Assembly: GCF_000599885.1 (NCBI RefSeq)
Contig: NZ_JFGT01000007.1
Coordinates: 62,001-126,000, forward strand
Source: Pantoea sp. IMH
GTDB lineage: Bacteria; Pseudomonadota; Gammaproteobacteria; Enterobacterales; Enterobacteriaceae
Direction of reading: 5' to 3'
DNA length: 64,000 bases
Part shown: positions 28,248 to 38,934 of the stretch, in pieces
Numbering within the stretch: position 1 is the stretch's first letter
Layout: the number at the start of each line of letters is the position of its first letter
Notes under the pieces: model-generated
The model's database searches: none
Told to the model about the DNA's origin: nothing
The model's input: only the letters and a program-made list of their open reading frames with translations
Program-made: the position numbers and the translations under genes

Positions 28248-29096
28248 ATGCAAGCGCAAACATCGCAAAGAAAAGTATTAAGGACTATCTGCCCGGACGC
28301 TAAAGGGCTGATCGCGAAAATCACCAACATTTGTTACAAGCACGAGCTTAACATCGTGCAGAACAATGAGTTTGTTGATCACCGCACCGGGCGTTTTTTC
28401 ATGCGCACCGAACTGGAAGGGATTTTTAACGATACAACGCTGTTAGCCGATCTCGACAGCGCGCTGCCTGCCGGTTCCGTACGCGAACTGAATTCCGCCG
28501 GCCGCCGCCGCATTGTTATCCTGGTGACCAAAGAAGCGCATTGTCTTGGCGATCTGCTGATGAAAAGCGCTTATGGCGGGCTGGACGTTGAAATAGCAGC
28601 GGTTATTGGTAACCATGAAACGCTGCGTACGCTGGTAGAACGCTTTGATATCCCGTTCATTCTGGCCAGTCACGAAGGCCTGACGCGCGAAGAGCATGAC
28701 AATAATATGGCTGTGGAAATCGATCGTTATCAGCCTGATTACGTCGTCCTTGCTAAATATATGCGCGTTCTGACGCCCGCCTTTGTTCAGCGTTATCCGA
28801 ATCAGATCATCAATATTCACCACTCGTTCCTGCCTGCCTTTATTGGCGCTCGCCCCTATCATCAGGCTTATGAGCGTGGCGTAAAAATCATTGGCGCTAC
28901 CGCGCACTATGTCAATGATAATCTGGATGAAGGTCCGATCATTATGCAGGACGTGATCCATGTTGATCATACCTATACGGCCGAAGATATGATGCGGGCG
29001 GGACGGGACGTTGAGAAAAATGCGTTGAGCCGTGCGCTCTATAAAGTTCTGGCGCAGCGTGTCTTCGTTTACGGCAACCGCACAATTATTCTCTGA
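28248..29096 (+). CDS. purU: Formyltetrahydrofolate deformylase
   Basis: Hydrolyses 10-formyltetrahydrofolate to formate and tetrahydrofolate, balancing one-carbon pools and feeding formate to PurT. It has 282 residues (280 in E. coli): an N-terminal ACT domain (about 8-85; sensing of Met/Gly in the family) and a formyltransferase-like domain with [15 protein letters not shown] and [10 protein letters not shown]. The frame is open 21 codons upstream, overlapping ychJ, but the ATG at 28248 with AGGA gives the family N-terminus ([11 protein letters not shown]). Confidence 0.96.
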   Translation: MQAQTSQRKVLRTICPDAKGLIAKITNICYKHELNIVQNNEFVDHRTGRFFMRTELEGIFNDTTLLADLDSALPAGSVRELNSAGRRRIVILVTKEAHCLGDLLMKSAYGGLDVEIAAVIGNHETLRTLVERFDIPFILASHEGLTREEHDNNMAVEIDRYQPDYVVLAKYMRVLTPAFVQRYPNQIINIHHSFLPAFIGARPYHQAYERGVKIIGATAHYVNDNLDEGPIIMQDVIHVDHTYTAEDMMRAGRDVEKNALSRALYKVLAQRVFVYGNRTIIL

Positions 29097-29177
29097 GCCA
29101 TTCGCGGCGGGTTTGGTGGACAAACCAGCACGCCGCGCAAAAAATCGGCAAACGATTGATTTATATTAAGCGTGGCC

Positions 29178-29214
29178 TTTACAGCCTCAGTGCATTTGGT
29201 ATGATGCGCCCCGC
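29178..29214 (+). promoter_or_regulatory. tRNA-Tyr operon promoter
   Basis: TTTACA (29178-29183), a 16-base spacer and TATGAT (29200-29205), followed by the GC-rich discriminator GCGCCCCGC (29206-29214). Both boxes and the discriminator are nearly the same as E. coli tyrT, a classic stringently controlled promoter. The start is predicted near 29213, about 27 bases before the first tRNA. Confidence 0.88.
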
Positions 29215-29239
29215 TTAACAGCACAGCAGCAAGGCCAGT

Positions 29240-29324
<85 letters not shown>

Positions 29325-29472
29325 TCACATGTATTTACGACTTCATCGTTAGAGCACTCTGTTTCATATTCCCCACGGGGAAGGATGAGAAGCTTCGACC
29401 TCGAAGGTTTGACCCGCAGGGCGCGAAGCGACGTGAATCCTTCCTGCACTGTAGTACTGTTCAGCACCACCA
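29325..29472 (+). repeat. tRNA-Tyr-associated repeat, unit A
   Basis: A 148-bp unit starting directly at the CCA end of the first tRNA. It contains the inverted repeats TTCCCC-AC-GGGGAA and CTTCGA-CC-TCGAAG, then a T-arm mimic (GAAGGTTTGACCCGCAGG) and the tRNA 3'-end mimic GTGAATCCTTCC, ending CACCACCA. It is nearly identical to unit D, which carries five more bases. It resembles the rtT repeats known behind E. coli tyrT. Confidence 0.85.
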
Positions 29473-29558
29473 TTTCAGACTCCGGTCTGTTCGACGTTAA
29501 GTTTGACCCGCAGAGCACGGCGCGAAGCGACGTGAATCCTTCCTGCACTGCCCTACCA
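29473..29558 (+). repeat. tRNA-Tyr-associated repeat, degenerate unit B
   Basis: A shortened 86-bp unit. The first half is unrelated to the other units, while the second half (TTTGACCCGCAGAGCACGG through GTGAATCCTTCCTGCACT) copies them and ends CCTACCA. After it, ATAGTT and AACTAT (29561-29577) form a small hairpin before the second tRNA. Confidence 0.75.
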
Positions 29559-29603
29559 GAATAGTTATCGCAACTATCTCTGCATAAGAAATACGCTTCC
29601 CCT

Positions 29604-29688
<85 letters not shown>

Positions 29689-29823
29689 TCACAAACACTT
29701 CCGACTTCATCGTTAAAGCACTCTGTTTCATATTCCCCATGGGGAAGGATGAGAAGCTTCGACCTCGAAGGTTTGACCCGCAGGGCACGGAGCAAAGCGA
29801 CGTGAATCCTTCCCCCACCACCA
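29689..29823 (+). repeat. tRNA-Tyr-associated repeat, unit C
   Basis: A 135-bp unit directly after the second tRNA. It keeps the same two inverted repeats (TTCCCC-AT-GGGGAA variant and CTTCGA-CC-TCGAAG). Its end GAATCCTTCCCCCACCACCA is identical to the last 20 bases of the tRNA itself, so it could mimic a tRNA 3' end. Confidence 0.85.
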
Positions 29824-29976
29824 TCACATGTATTTACGACTTCATCGTTAGAGCACTCTGTTTCATATTCCCCACGGGGAAGGACGAGAAGCTTCGACCT
29901 CGAAGGTTTGACCCGCAGGGCACGGCGCGAAGCGACGTGAATCCTTCCTGCACAGTAGTACTGTTCAGCACCACCA
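29824..29976 (+). repeat. tRNA-Tyr-associated repeat, unit D
   Basis: A 153-bp unit, nearly identical to unit A, including the tail with AGTAGTACTGTTCAGCACCA. It differs from C mainly in that this tail separates the CCTTCC mimic from the terminal CACCACCA. Confidence 0.85.
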
Positions 29977-30108
29977 TCACATGTACTCACGACTTCATCG
30001 TTAAAGCACTCTGTTTCATATTCCCCACGGGGAAGGATGAGAAGCTTCGACCTCGAAGGTTTGACCCGCAGGGCACGGAGCAAAGCGACATGAATCCTTC
30101 CCCCACGA
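29977..30108 (+). repeat. tRNA-Tyr-associated repeat, unit E
   Basis: A 132-bp last unit, most like C (ACGGAGCAAAGCGAC variant), ending CCTTCCCCCACGA, where the CCACCA ending is lost. No T-run terminator is visible after it, so transcription may end Rho-dependently, as at E. coli tyrT. The remaining 100 bp to xthA show nothing notable. Confidence 0.8.
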
Positions 30109-30211
30109 ACCCGCGCGGCGGCAGCCACCTGACGGCACACCCAATGATGACTTTCGGGGGTAAACTCTGCTACCATCCGCGCTAAATTCCCTACCGGTAA
30201 TGGCCTGCGCA

Positions 30212-31018
30212 ATGAAATTTCTTTCTTTCAATATCAACGGGCTGCGCGCTCGTCCCCACCAGCTTGAAGCGATCATCGAACAACATCAGCCTGACGTCAT
30301 CGGCCTTCAGGAAACGAAAGTGCATGATGATATGTTCCCGCTCGAAGCGGTAGCTAAACTGGGTTATAACGTCTTCTATCACGGTCAGAAAGGCCATTAC
30401 GGCGTGGCTTTACTTACCAAAGCACAGCCGGTGATGGTGCGTCGCGGGTTTCCCGGCGATGGCGAAGACGCACAGCGTCGCCTGATTATGGCCGATATCG
30501 CCAGCCCGATAGGCGACATCACGGTGATTAACGGCTACTTCCCACAGGGGGAAAGCCGGGACCATCCGACCAAATTTCCGGCCAAGGAGAAATTTTATCG
30601 CGACCTGCAAAATTATCTTGAGCAGGAGCAGCAGGCAGACAAGCCGGTGCTGATTATGGGCGATATGAATATAAGTTCGACTGACCTGGATATCGGCATT
30701 GGTGAAGAGAGCCGCAAACGCTGGCTGCGAACCGGCAAATGTTCCTTTTTACCTGAAGAACGGGAATGGATGGATCGCCTGCTGAGCTGGGGGCTGGTGG
30801 ATACCTGGCGCGCGCAAAACAGTGAGGTGAACGATCGCTTCTCCTGGTTCGACTATCGCTCAAAAGGTTTCGATGATAACCGCGGACTGCGTATCGATTT
30901 GCTGCTGGCCAGCCAGCCGCTCGCAGCGCGCTGCGTCGCAACGGGGATTGATTATGCGATTCGCAGCATGGAAAAACCCTCTGACCATGCGCCGGTCTGG
31001 GCAGAATTCAGCCTCTGA
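30212..31018 (+). CDS. xthA: Exodeoxyribonuclease III
   Basis: Main AP endonuclease and 3'-5' exonuclease in base-excision repair. It has 268 residues as in E. coli: Glu34 in [10 protein letters not shown], the Asp/Asn pair in GDMNIS, and the SDHAPVW motif with the catalytic His. The ATG at 30212 gives the family start [20 protein letters not shown]; the upstream start at 30200 is not conserved. The ribosome site is weak. Confidence 0.97.
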   Translation: MKFLSFNINGLRARPHQLEAIIEQHQPDVIGLQETKVHDDMFPLEAVAKLGYNVFYHGQKGHYGVALLTKAQPVMVRRGFPGDGEDAQRRLIMADIASPIGDITVINGYFPQGESRDHPTKFPAKEKFYRDLQNYLEQEQQADKPVLIMGDMNISSTDLDIGIGEESRKRWLRTGKCSFLPEEREWMDRLLSWGLVDTWRAQNSEVNDRFSWFDYRSKGFDDNRGLRIDLLLASQPLAARCVATGIDYAIRSMEKPSDHAPVWAEFSL

Positions 31019-31060
31019 TCGTATAAATGCGGAGTCAGGCTATTGCCTGACTCCCGGTGC

Positions 31061-31492
31061 CTATTTCAGCGTCTGCCAGATCAGATTATTGGTGCCGATA
31101 GAGTGTTCATCGCGGCGGCACTGAAGCAGTACGCCTTCCATCTTCACCACAGCCCCTTCCGTATAGCTGCGGTTTTCGTATGTACAGCAGCGCAGACAGG
31201 GTTTCTGATTGCCGTTGCCGCTGTTTGCCCAGACTTCAGGTGGCAAATCGACCACAACGCCCGCATTATAGCCCCCCTCGCCCGCATCATGATCGTTGCC
31301 ATACCCGCCGCCGTGCCCATGCCCGCGATCGTTCTGATAGCCACCCTGCTGCGGATAACGTCCACCCGTTGAATGCTGCGTTTGCACAGTACTCTCCGCC
31401 TGGCGGCCAACATGCAGTGATTGCTCTTCCGCCAGCGCCTGCCCGCTTAGCAGCAAGGCGGCGATTATTACTTTGGTTGCCGTTTTATTCAT
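31061..31492 (-). CDS. ynjH: YnjH-like secreted protein (DUF1496) with Gly/His/Tyr-rich insert
   Basis: A 143-residue protein with a Sec signal peptide (cleavage near GQALA, residue about 21). The C-terminal half carries the DUF1496 motif (VVVDLPPEVW, then CLRCCTYENRSYTEGAVVK, then LLQCRRDEHS) with four conserved Cys. Between them lies a low-complexity segment (about 40-75) rich in Gly, His, Tyr and Asp. E. coli YnjH is, as I recall, about 90 residues and lacks this insert. The ATG at 31492 overlaps the topB stop (TGATG), so translation is coupled. Function unknown. Confidence 0.75.
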   Translation of the reverse strand: MNKTATKVIIAALLLSGQALAEEQSLHVGRQAESTVQTQHSTGGRYPQQGGYQNDRGHGHGGGYGNDHDAGEGGYNAGVVVDLPPEVWANSGNGNQKPCLRCCTYENRSYTEGAVVKMEGVLLQCRRDEHSIGTNNLIWQTLK

Positions 31493-33414
31493 CACTCAGT
31501 TTCCTTTGCCTTTGACGCTCTGCGTCGCGGTTTCGGTTTTTTACCCGGAGCCACAGCGGGAAGACCACGGAACGCGTGCGCGGCAGGTTGCTGCCTCGCC
31601 TGTTCTATCAGCGAATACAATGTCTCCACCAGCGGCAGCATAAAATCCTGGTAACGGCACTGCTTTTCACTGATTTTCGTCAGCGTGGATTCCCAGTGAG
31701 CGGTCATATCGGGACGCGCCGCCATCTCAGGCAGCGAATGTATCAGCGCCCGCCCGGCGGGAGTGGCATGAATGTAGCGCCCCTTTTTAATCAGAAAGGC
31801 GCGTTTAAATAACAGTTCAATGATCCCGGCGCGCGTGGCCTCTGTTCCTAAACCATCGGTCGCACGCAGGACTTTCTTTAATGCTTTATCCTGGACAAAG
31901 CGGGCGATGCCGGTCATGGCGGAAAGGATCGTGGCGTCGGTAAAGGGCCGGGGCGGCTGCGTCTGCTTCTCCACCACTTCGCCACGTTCGCATAAGAGTT
32001 CATCCCCTTTGGCAACCACCGGCAGCGGCGTACCGTCATTCTCCTCATCGCGCTCCTTACTGCCCAGCAGCGCGCGCCAGCCCGCCTCAGCCAGAAAGCG
32101 GGCTTTCGCCACAAATTTACCGCCGGCGATATCCATTTCAATCACACATTTCCGGTAGACCGCATCCGGACAGAACTGCATCAGATACTGCGTGGCGATC
32201 AGGCGATAGATATTATTTTCATTATCGGTAAGCCGGATACTGTTACTGCGCGCCGTCGGTACAATAGCGTGGTGCGCATCAACTTTTTTATCATCCCAGC
32301 AGCGGTTTTTGCGATCGGGATTAAAATCACCCGGCGGTGTCAGATCGGGCTGATGCGCGTTAATGGCGTTCAGTACCGCATGTCGCCCCGCGAAATGTTC
32401 TTCAGGGAGATAGCGGCTGTCAGAACGCGGATAGGTAATAAGCTTGTGGGTTTCATACAATTTCTGGCAGGTGTCGAGCACGGTTTGCGCACTGAGTCCA
32501 AAACGCTTCGCTGCTTCGATCTGCAAACTTGAGAGCGAGAACGGCAGCGGCGCCGTATCGTTCTCCCGTTTGTCATTATAGCTGCTAACAAGCGCGGGCT
32601 GACCGCCAATGCGGCCCACCACATGCTCCGCCAGCGGACGGTGCAGCAAGCGCCCCTCTTCATCCTGATAGGGTTCACATGACTCGCTAGGCTGCCACAG
32701 CGCCACGAAGCGTTCCTGCTGAGGTGTGACAATGTGCGCTTTAACTTCGAAGAAGTCTCTGGGAACAAAGTTTTCGATCTCTTCATCGCGTCTTACGACC
32801 ATACCCAGCACTGGGGTCTGCACTCTGCCAACGGAAAGCACACCGTCGTAGCCCGCATTACGGCCCAGCAGCGTATAGGCACGGGTCATATTGATGCCGT
32901 AAAGCCAGTCAGCCCGCGCCCGGGCCAGCGCGGATACGCAAAGCGGAATAAACTCACGATTTTCCCGCAGGCGCCCTACTGCCCGCTCGACTGCCTGAGG
33001 GTTGAGATCGTTGATCAGACAGCGCTGAACTTTTTCCCGCTTTTCCCCTGGCAGGTCGAGATAATCCAGTACCTCATCCACCAGCAGCTGTCCTTCCCTG
33101 TCCGGGTCGCCTGCGTGAATGATTTCCGTCGCCTGCGTCAGCAGTTTTTTGATCACATTCAGCTGCTTCGCCACCGAGGGTCGGGGCTGCAACTGCCATT
33201 TTTCCGGCACGATGGGCAAATCGGCCAGCGACCAGCGTGCATAGCGACTGTTATAGCTGTCGGGCTGAGCCTGCTCCAGCAGGTGACCAACACACCAGGT
33301 AACCATATGGTCCGCACCACAGGCGATATAGCCGTCGCCCCGACGGTGCGGTTTCGGTAGAACGTCCGCGATGGCGCGGGCCAGGCTCGGTTTTTCTGCA
33401 ATAAACAAACGCAT
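31492..33414 (-). CDS. topB: DNA topoisomerase III
   Basis: Type IA topoisomerase that decatenates replication intermediates together with RecQ. It has 640 residues: a TOPRIM domain at the N-terminus ([28 protein letters not shown]), the catalytic Tyr328 in [11 protein letters not shown] and a basic C-terminal tail ([14 protein letters not shown]). In E. coli selD lies between topB and ydjA; here 228 bp without a gene separates them. It overlaps ynjH by one base. Confidence 0.97.
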   Translation of the reverse strand: MRLFIAEKPSLARAIADVLPKPHRRGDGYIACGADHMVTWCVGHLLEQAQPDSYNSRYARWSLADLPIVPEKWQLQPRPSVAKQLNVIKKLLTQATEIIHAGDPDREGQLLVDEVLDYLDLPGEKREKVQRCLINDLNPQAVERAVGRLRENREFIPLCVSALARARADWLYGINMTRAYTLLGRNAGYDGVLSVGRVQTPVLGMVVRRDEEIENFVPRDFFEVKAHIVTPQQERFVALWQPSESCEPYQDEEGRLLHRPLAEHVVGRIGGQPALVSSYNDKRENDTAPLPFSLSSLQIEAAKRFGLSAQTVLDTCQKLYETHKLITYPRSDSRYLPEEHFAGRHAVLNAINAHQPDLTPPGDFNPDRKNRCWDDKKVDAHHAIVPTARSNSIRLTDNENNIYRLIATQYLMQFCPDAVYRKCVIEMDIAGGKFVAKARFLAEAGWRALLGSKERDEENDGTPLPVVAKGDELLCERGEVVEKQTQPPRPFTDATILSAMTGIARFVQDKALKKVLRATDGLGTEATRAGIIELLFKRAFLIKKGRYIHATPAGRALIHSLPEMAARPDMTAHWESTLTKISEKQCRYQDFMLPLVETLYSLIEQARQQPAAHAFRGLPAVAPGKKPKPRRRASKAKETE

Positions 33415-33642
33415 CCGGGAGTGACTTCCTGCTCAGCTAGCGATGATCTGAAAAGCCTGCTCCCCGAGGCGATCCGCAGAGAGCAATACTATCGTCTGCA
33501 ACAGGCAGACAGGCTGAATTATCCTCATGGTAGCGTTTTGCATCAGCAGGAGTAAGGGCGCGTGCTTTATTTCCTGTCCGTTCGCTCAATATCGCGACAA
33601 AATGCGGCACAGCGAGCTTTTTCACCCCTGCGCCGCCGGGTT

Positions 33643-34194
33643 TCAGAAATAACGGACAAAAGGTGTGGTATCCGGCGGGATGATGGTGGTATTTGCTTTC
33701 AGCTGCGGCGTGCCAAGATAGAGAAAGCCGACGATAGCATCCTGCTCACGACACTGAAAGGCTTCACGCACGGCAGGATGTTCTGTCCAGGCCCCGCTGC
33801 GCCAGATGCCGTTAAAGCCCTGTGCGACAGCGGCCATCTGCATCGCCATCACCGCACAACCTGCGGAAACAACCTGCTCCCAGCGCGGCACTTTGTGATT
33901 TTCCTGACAGTGCGCCACTACGGTGATGATCATCGGTGCGCGAAATGGCGACTGCTTCGCTTTTTCGATAGCTTTTTCATCCATCTGATCCTGGCGCGCG
34001 GCGCTTTCCAGTAGCTGGCTGAAGCGCTCGCGCCCCGCTTTTTCAATTACCGTAAAGCGCCACGGCTGTAGCGTACCGTGATCGGGGGCTCGCATACCGG
34101 CCCGAAGGATATTTTCCAGCACCTCGCCGGCCGGTGCGGGCTCGGCTAAGCGGGAGGCAGAACGTCGGTTAACGACCAGGTCCAGTGCGTCCAT
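33643..34194 (-). CDS. ydjA: Nitroreductase YdjA
   Basis: A 183-residue FMN-dependent nitroreductase of the small YdjA type ([44 protein letters not shown]). It reduces nitro compounds with NAD(P)H; the natural substrate is unknown. It is divergent from sppA, as in E. coli. Confidence 0.94.
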   Translation of the reverse strand: MDALDLVVNRRSASRLAEPAPAGEVLENILRAGMRAPDHGTLQPWRFTVIEKAGRERFSQLLESAARQDQMDEKAIEKAKQSPFRAPMIITVVAHCQENHKVPRWEQVVSAGCAVMAMQMAAVAQGFNGIWRSGAWTEHPAVREAFQCREQDAIVGFLYLGTPQLKANTTIIPPDTTPFVRYF

Positions 34195-34385
34195 TTTATT
34201 CTCCTGATAATGCGTAGCTTTTAGCTGAAGCTAGCACAGGATGATGATTTGTTACAGCATAACGCTTTTTCCTGCTGACAATATCATCGCTGATAATTAG
34301 GATGTCACCATTCTGCTCCGGTTTCGGCGACGTTGCGCGTTAGCAACGAACGAGAGCGGACTTCTGAGGCGTTGATGGAGTTTAT

Positions 34386-36242
34386 ATGCGCATGATAGGG
34401 CGATTTATCGCTGGCTTTTTCAAATGGTCCTGGCGGCTTCTGAATTTTGTCCGGGAATTTATTCTTAACCTGTTCCTGATTCTGCTGGTAGTGATGGTGG
34501 CGGGTGCCTGGTTTCAGTACAACCGCTCCACCACACCGGTCGAGCCAACCAAAGGCGCATTAATCGTTGATCTGAGCGGTGTGGTGGTAGATAAACCATC
34601 CGTCAGCAATAAGATCAGTAAAATTGGCCGTCAACTCCTCGGTGCCAGCAGCGACCGGCTGAAAGAGAACTCCCTGTTTGACGTGGTGGACGCCATCCGT
34701 CAGGCAAAGGACGATACTAACATCACCGGTATGGTGCTCGATCTGCGCGATTTTGCCGGTGCCGATCAGCCTGCCTTGCGCTATATCGGCAAAGCGCTTC
34801 ATGAATTCCGTGACGCTGGCAAGCCAATATATGCCACCGGCGACAGCTACAGCCAGGCGCAATATTACCTTGCCAGCTTCGCCAGTAAAATCTATCTCAC
34901 CCCGCAGGGCACCGTAGATTTGCATGGTTTTGCCACCAACGGGCTCTACTATAAGTCGCTGCTGGAGAAGTTAAAGGTGACCTCCCACGTCTTCCGCGTC
35001 GGCACCTATAAGTCAGCCGTTGAACCTTTCCTGCGTGATGATATGTCTCCGGCTGCCAGAGAGGCGGACAGTCGCTGGGTCGGCGAGCTTTGGCAAAACT
35101 ATCTTAATACCGTTTCCGCCAACCGTCAGTTAACGCCTGCGCAGCTTTTCCCGGGCGCACAGGAAATCATCGCCGGACTGCAGGCGGTCGATGGCGATAC
35201 GGCGCGTTACGCTAAAGAGAATAAGCTGGTGGATGAACTGGCCTCACGCGCCATGGTCAACCATGAATTCACCAAAGTCTTTGGCTGGGATGACAGCATT
35301 AAAGATTATAAAGGCACCAGTATTTACGACTATCCGCTGAAAAAACCGGATACCCCTGACGGCAATATCGCGGTAATTATCGCCAGCGGCGCCATTATGG
35401 ATGGTGAAGAAACCCCAGGCAGCGTGGGTGGTGATACCACAGCGATGGAGATCCGTCAGGCGCGGCTCGATCCGAAAATCAAAGCCATCGTATTCCGCGT
35501 AAACAGCCCTGGCGGCAGCGTTACGGCCTCTGAGACGATCCGTGAGGAGCTTGCCGCCGCAAAAGAAGCCGGGAAGCCGGTCGTGGTGTCGATGGGGGGT
35601 ATGGCCGCTTCCGGCGGCTACTGGGTCTCAACGCCAGCCAATTACATTATTGCCAGCCCGGGCACGCTCACCGGCTCGATCGGTATTTTTGGGGTGATTA
35701 ACACGGTTGAGAACTCCCTTGATGCGATTGGTGTTCATACCGATGGCGTGGCAACCTCACCGCTTGCGGATGTGGCGGCCACCAAAGCCCTGCCGCCAGA
35801 AGTGCAGCAGTTAATGCAGTTAACCATTGAGAACGGCTACAGAAACTTCCTGGGCCTGGTGGCGAAGTCACGCCATAAAACGCCTGAGCAGATTGATGCG
35901 ATCGCACAGGGCCACGTCTGGACCGGCAGTGATGCGAAAGCGAACGGGCTGGTTGACGGACTGGGTGATTTTGATGATGCCGTTGCCAAAGCCGCTGAGC
36001 TGGCCAAGCTGAAATCCTGGCAGCTAAGCTGGTATCAGGAAGATCCGGGCTTCCTGGATCTTCTGTTCAGTCAGATGGATGCATCTGCGCGCGCAGCGCT
36101 GCCTGATGCACTGAAAGTCTGGCTGCCAGCACCAATGATAGATGTTATGGCCGCAATGAAAGAGCAGCCGGGGCTTTTTGACAATCTTAACGATCCGCAA
36201 AACCGCTACGCTATCTGTCTCACCTGCGGTCAGGTGAAATAG
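34386..36242 (+). CDS. sppA: Signal peptide peptidase SppA (protease IV)
   Basis: Inner-membrane serine protease that degrades cleaved signal peptides. It has 618 residues as in E. coli, with an N-terminal membrane anchor (about 24-45) and two tandem ClpP-like domains. The catalytic dyad is split between them: Lys209 in [10 protein letters not shown] and Ser409 in MAASGGYW. Followed by a terminator. Confidence 0.97.
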   Translation: MRMIGRFIAGFFKWSWRLLNFVREFILNLFLILLVVMVAGAWFQYNRSTTPVEPTKGALIVDLSGVVVDKPSVSNKISKIGRQLLGASSDRLKENSLFDVVDAIRQAKDDTNITGMVLDLRDFAGADQPALRYIGKALHEFRDAGKPIYATGDSYSQAQYYLASFASKIYLTPQGTVDLHGFATNGLYYKSLLEKLKVTSHVFRVGTYKSAVEPFLRDDMSPAAREADSRWVGELWQNYLNTVSANRQLTPAQLFPGAQEIIAGLQAVDGDTARYAKENKLVDELASRAMVNHEFTKVFGWDDSIKDYKGTSIYDYPLKKPDTPDGNIAVIIASGAIMDGEETPGSVGGDTTAMEIRQARLDPKIKAIVFRVNSPGGSVTASETIREELAAAKEAGKPVVVSMGGMAASGGYWVSTPANYIIASPGTLTGSIGIFGVINTVENSLDAIGVHTDGVATSPLADVAATKALPPEVQQLMQLTIENGYRNFLGLVAKSRHKTPEQIDAIAQGHVWTGSDAKANGLVDGLGDFDDAVAKAAELAKLKSWQLSWYQEDPGFLDLLFSQMDASARAALPDALKVWLPAPMIDVMAAMKEQPGLFDNLNDPQNRYAICLTCGQVK

Positions 36243-36248
36243 TCCCTC

Positions 36249-36278
36249 AGCAGCCCGCCATCTGGTCGGGCTGCTTTT
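36249..36278 (+). terminator. Terminator of sppA
   Basis: Perfect stem AGCAGCCCG / CGGGCTGCT with a 9-base loop and a short T-run (TTTT), 7 bp after the sppA stop. Confidence 0.75.
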
Positions 36279-36328
36279 CCCTGGCTTTCCCCTTATACTT
36301 CGCCTTTTCGGCAAGCCTGAGTCTCCTG

Positions 36329-37348
36329 ATGCACAAAAAATCTATCTACGTTGCCTATACCGGCGGAACTATCGGTATGCAGCGCTCCGAACATGGCTAT
36401 ATTCCTGTTTCTGGTCACCTTCAGAGGCAGCTGGCTAACATGCCGGAATTTCACCGTGCCGAAATGCCCGATTTCACTATCCATGAGTATCAGCCGCTGA
36501 TTGATTCCTCCGATATGACGCCGCAGGACTGGCAGGCTATCGTCGATGATATCCGGCAAAACTATGACCGTTACGACGGTTTCGTTATTCTTCATGGCAC
36601 GGATACCATGGCCTTCACCGCTTCGGCGCTCTCTTTCATGCTGGAGAACCTGGCCAAGCCGGTGATTGTGACAGGGTCACAAATTCCGCTGGAAGAACTG
36701 CGTTCTGACGGTCAGCAAAATCTGCTCAACGCCCTCTTTGTGGCGGCGAATTATCCGATCAATGAAGTCACGCTATTTTTCAATAACACGCTTTATCGCG
36801 GCAACCGCACCACTAAGGCGCATGCTGACGGTTTTAATGCTTTTGACTCCCCTAATCTGGCGCCGCTTCTGGAAGCGGGTATTCATATCCGTCGGTTAAA
36901 CACCCCACCTGCGCCCTGCGGGCAGGGTGAGCTGATTGTGCATTCCGTTACCCCTCAGCCGGTCGGCGTGGTGACGATCTATCCGGGCATCTCAGCCGAT
37001 GTCGTCAGCAATTTCCTTCTCCAGCCGGTAAAAGCACTGATATTACGCTCGTATGGTGTGGGCAATGCGCCGCAAAACCCAGCCTTTCTGAGAGAGCTGA
37101 AAGCGGCTTCAGCGCGTGGCATCGTGGTGGTCAATCTGACGCAGTGTATCTCTGGCAAAGTGAATATGGGCGGCTACGCGACCGGGAACGCTCTGGCAAT
37201 GGCGGGAGTGATCAGCGGTATGGATCTTACCGTTGAGGCCACGCTGACCAAACTTCATTTCCTGCTCAGCCAGAACCTTTCCAGTAGCGAAGTGCGCCGG
37301 TTAATGCAGGTTAATCTTCGCGGCGAGTTAACCCCGGACGATAAGTGA
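36329..37348 (+). CDS. ansA: L-asparaginase I (cytoplasmic)
   Basis: Hydrolyses asparagine to aspartate and ammonia. It has 339 residues with the two catalytic Thr motifs YTGGTIG (Thr14) and HGTDTMAF (Thr91, Asp92) and the Lys in TTKAHADGF. There is no signal peptide, so it is the constitutive cytoplasmic type I enzyme. pncA follows after six bases. Confidence 0.97.
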   Translation: MHKKSIYVAYTGGTIGMQRSEHGYIPVSGHLQRQLANMPEFHRAEMPDFTIHEYQPLIDSSDMTPQDWQAIVDDIRQNYDRYDGFVILHGTDTMAFTASALSFMLENLAKPVIVTGSQIPLEELRSDGQQNLLNALFVAANYPINEVTLFFNNTLYRGNRTTKAHADGFNAFDSPNLAPLLEAGIHIRRLNTPPAPCGQGELIVHSVTPQPVGVVTIYPGISADVVSNFLLQPVKALILRSYGVGNAPQNPAFLRELKAASARGIVVVNLTQCISGKVNMGGYATGNALAMAGVISGMDLTVEATLTKLHFLLSQNLSSSEVRRLMQVNLRGELTPDDK

Positions 37349-37354
37349 GGCATC

Positions 37355-37972
37355 ATGACATCCATGCAGCAGGCTTTGTTACTGATTGATTTACAGAACG
37401 ACTTCTGTCCCGGCGGCGCACTCGCCGTCAGAGAGGGTGACCAGGTGATGGCTGTTGCCAATCAGTATGCGGCAGAGTTCAGCCAGCGCGGTTTACCCGT
37501 CGTTGCCACGCAGGACTGGCATCCTGCCAACCATGGCAGTTTCGCTTCTAATGCAGGTGAGCCCGCTGGCAGTTGCGGGATGCTGGCAGGCCAGCCGCAA
37601 ATCTGGTGGCCCGATCACTGTATTCAGAACAGTACAGGCGCCGCGCTGCATCCGTCACTGACAGAGCAATACATCACCCATCGTGTCCGCAAAGGGCAGA
37701 ATCCTGACGTGGACAGCTACAGCGCATTTTATGATAACGGCCACCTTGCGCAGACCGGACTTGATGACTGGCTGAAAGCCCGAAACATTAATGCATTAAC
37801 CGTCATGGGGCTTGCGACCGACTATTGTGTCAGGTACAGCGTGCTGGACGGGCTGGCGCTGGGCTATGCCGTTACGGTGATCCGGTCAGGCTGTCGGGGC
37901 GTTGAACTGAAGCTTGGTGACTGTCAGGCCGCGATCGATGAGATGGCCGCACACGGTGCCGTTATCCTGTAA
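37355..37972 (+). CDS. pncA: Nicotinamidase
   Basis: Deamidates nicotinamide to nicotinate in NAD salvage. It has 205 residues (E. coli 213, with a longer C-terminus). The catalytic triad is Asp12 (IDLQNDF), Lys113 (VRKGQNPD) and Cys158 (ATDYCV). Metal ligands Asp54, His56 (QDWHPANH) and His88 (PDHC) are present. In an operon with ansA; the start has a TGAGG site 4 bases upstream. Confidence 0.96.
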   Translation: MTSMQQALLLIDLQNDFCPGGALAVREGDQVMAVANQYAAEFSQRGLPVVATQDWHPANHGSFASNAGEPAGSCGMLAGQPQIWWPDHCIQNSTGAALHPSLTEQYITHRVRKGQNPDVDSYSAFYDNGHLAQTGLDDWLKARNINALTVMGLATDYCVRYSVLDGLALGYAVTVIRSGCRGVELKLGDCQAAIDEMAAHGAVIL

Positions 37973-38070
37973 CCGGAAGCTGTCGCGCTGAGGGTGCGGT
38001 TTAAGGACATGAAAACAGTAATCGCATCCTGGCGATAATCTGAATTTTGATGTGTAAAGCAGAGGCTGGT

Positions 38071-38108
38071 GCAGGCTTAAGGCTGGCTGGCCCGCGCCTT
38101 AATCCTGC
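38071..38108. other. Strong hairpin between convergent pncA and yeaC
   Basis: GCAGGCTTAAGGC pairs with GCCTTAATCCTGC (12 of 13 bp) around a 12-base GC-rich loop. Neither strand has a T-run after it. Its position between two convergent genes suggests termination or 3'-end protection for both. Confidence 0.6.
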
Positions 38109-38121
38109 TAATACGCCAGCA

Positions 38122-38400
38122 TTACTGGAGCTTGATTCGGGTGACATTGTCGTCAGTGATACCAAACTCTTCCTTCAGTTCCCGCTTGGTTTTCATCACC
38201 ATCTGGCCGCCCTTTCCCACGCTCATATGCTGCGGCTGGTCGTTATGTCGCGCCTGCCAGAGCATCACCAGCTGAAGGCTGTTTTCTTTCTGTTCAGGCG
38301 TCAGGGCCACGCCATCGGCCCATTTTCCCGTTTCCACCGCAGTCACCAGCCGCTGATAGACTTCCGGCGTCATGGTGGCCAACATCTCATCAAGCATCAT
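38122..38400 (-). CDS. yeaC: YeaC (DUF1315)
   Basis: A 92-residue cytoplasmic protein matching E. coli YeaC (MTPEVYQRLVTAVETGKW, ALTPEQKENSLQLVMLWQAR, HMSVGKGGQMVMKTK). Function unknown. It starts three bases after msrB and is probably translated with it. The two adjacent ATG codons leave the start ambiguous by one residue. Confidence 0.92.
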   Translation of the reverse strand: MMLDEMLATMTPEVYQRLVTAVETGKWADGVALTPEQKENSLQLVMLWQARHNDQPQHMSVGKGGQMVMKTKRELKEEFGITDDNVTRIKLQ

Positions 38401-38403
38401 CGC

Positions 38404-38814
38404 TCAGCCCTTAATATTATTGCCATCATCGTCGGTAAAGCTTAGCGAGGCGGAGTTAACACAATAGCGCTCGCCGGTAGGCTGCGGGCCATCCGGGAAA
38501 ACGTGCCCGAGGTGCGCATCACAGCTGCCACAGCGAATTTCGATACGCTGCATGCCATGTGAATCATCTTCGATGTAGCGCACAGATGCTTCGTCAACGG
38601 GTTGATAAAAGCTGGGCCAGCCGCAGCCTGAATCATATTTCGAACCGGAGAGAAACAGCGGCGCGTTGCAGACGAGGCAGTGATAGATTCCTTCGCCTTT
38701 GTTGTGCAAAAGCTTGCCGGAAAACGGCGGTTCTGTACCGCGCTGCTGAGTCACGTAGCGCTGCATCTCATTCAGATCGGTTTCTGGCGACAGGGGGTGT
38801 TGGTCTTTGGCCAT
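38404..38814 (-). CDS. msrB: Peptide methionine-(R)-S-oxide reductase
   Basis: Repairs the R-form of methionine sulfoxide in proteins using thioredoxin. It has 136 residues: zinc-binding Cys46/Cys49 and Cys95/Cys98, the substrate segment SGCGWPSF and the nucleophile Cys118 in RYCVNSASL. Forms an operon with yeaC and diverges from gapA. Confidence 0.97.
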   Translation of the reverse strand: MAKDQHPLSPETDLNEMQRYVTQQRGTEPPFSGKLLHNKGEGIYHCLVCNAPLFLSGSKYDSGCGWPSFYQPVDEASVRYIEDDSHGMQRIEIRCGSCDAHLGHVFPDGPQPTGERYCVNSASLSFTDDDGNNIKG

Positions 38815-38934
38815 TTTGCTACTCTCGGACAGTGTGATTCTGAAAATATTGGCTAGTATTCTAACAAATAGTTAACAAGGTCAGGGGGGTTTTTTCATCT
38901 CAGGCGGATTCTGAAAGTCACTGGAAGGTGAAAT

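Noticed and set aside
28443-29123. 226-codon minus-strand frame across purU.
   Set aside because: Lies wholly opposite the conserved purU frame and shows no domain.
32734-33360. 208-codon plus-strand frame opposite topB.
   Set aside because: topB is complete and conserved on the minus strand; the shadow has no start signal.
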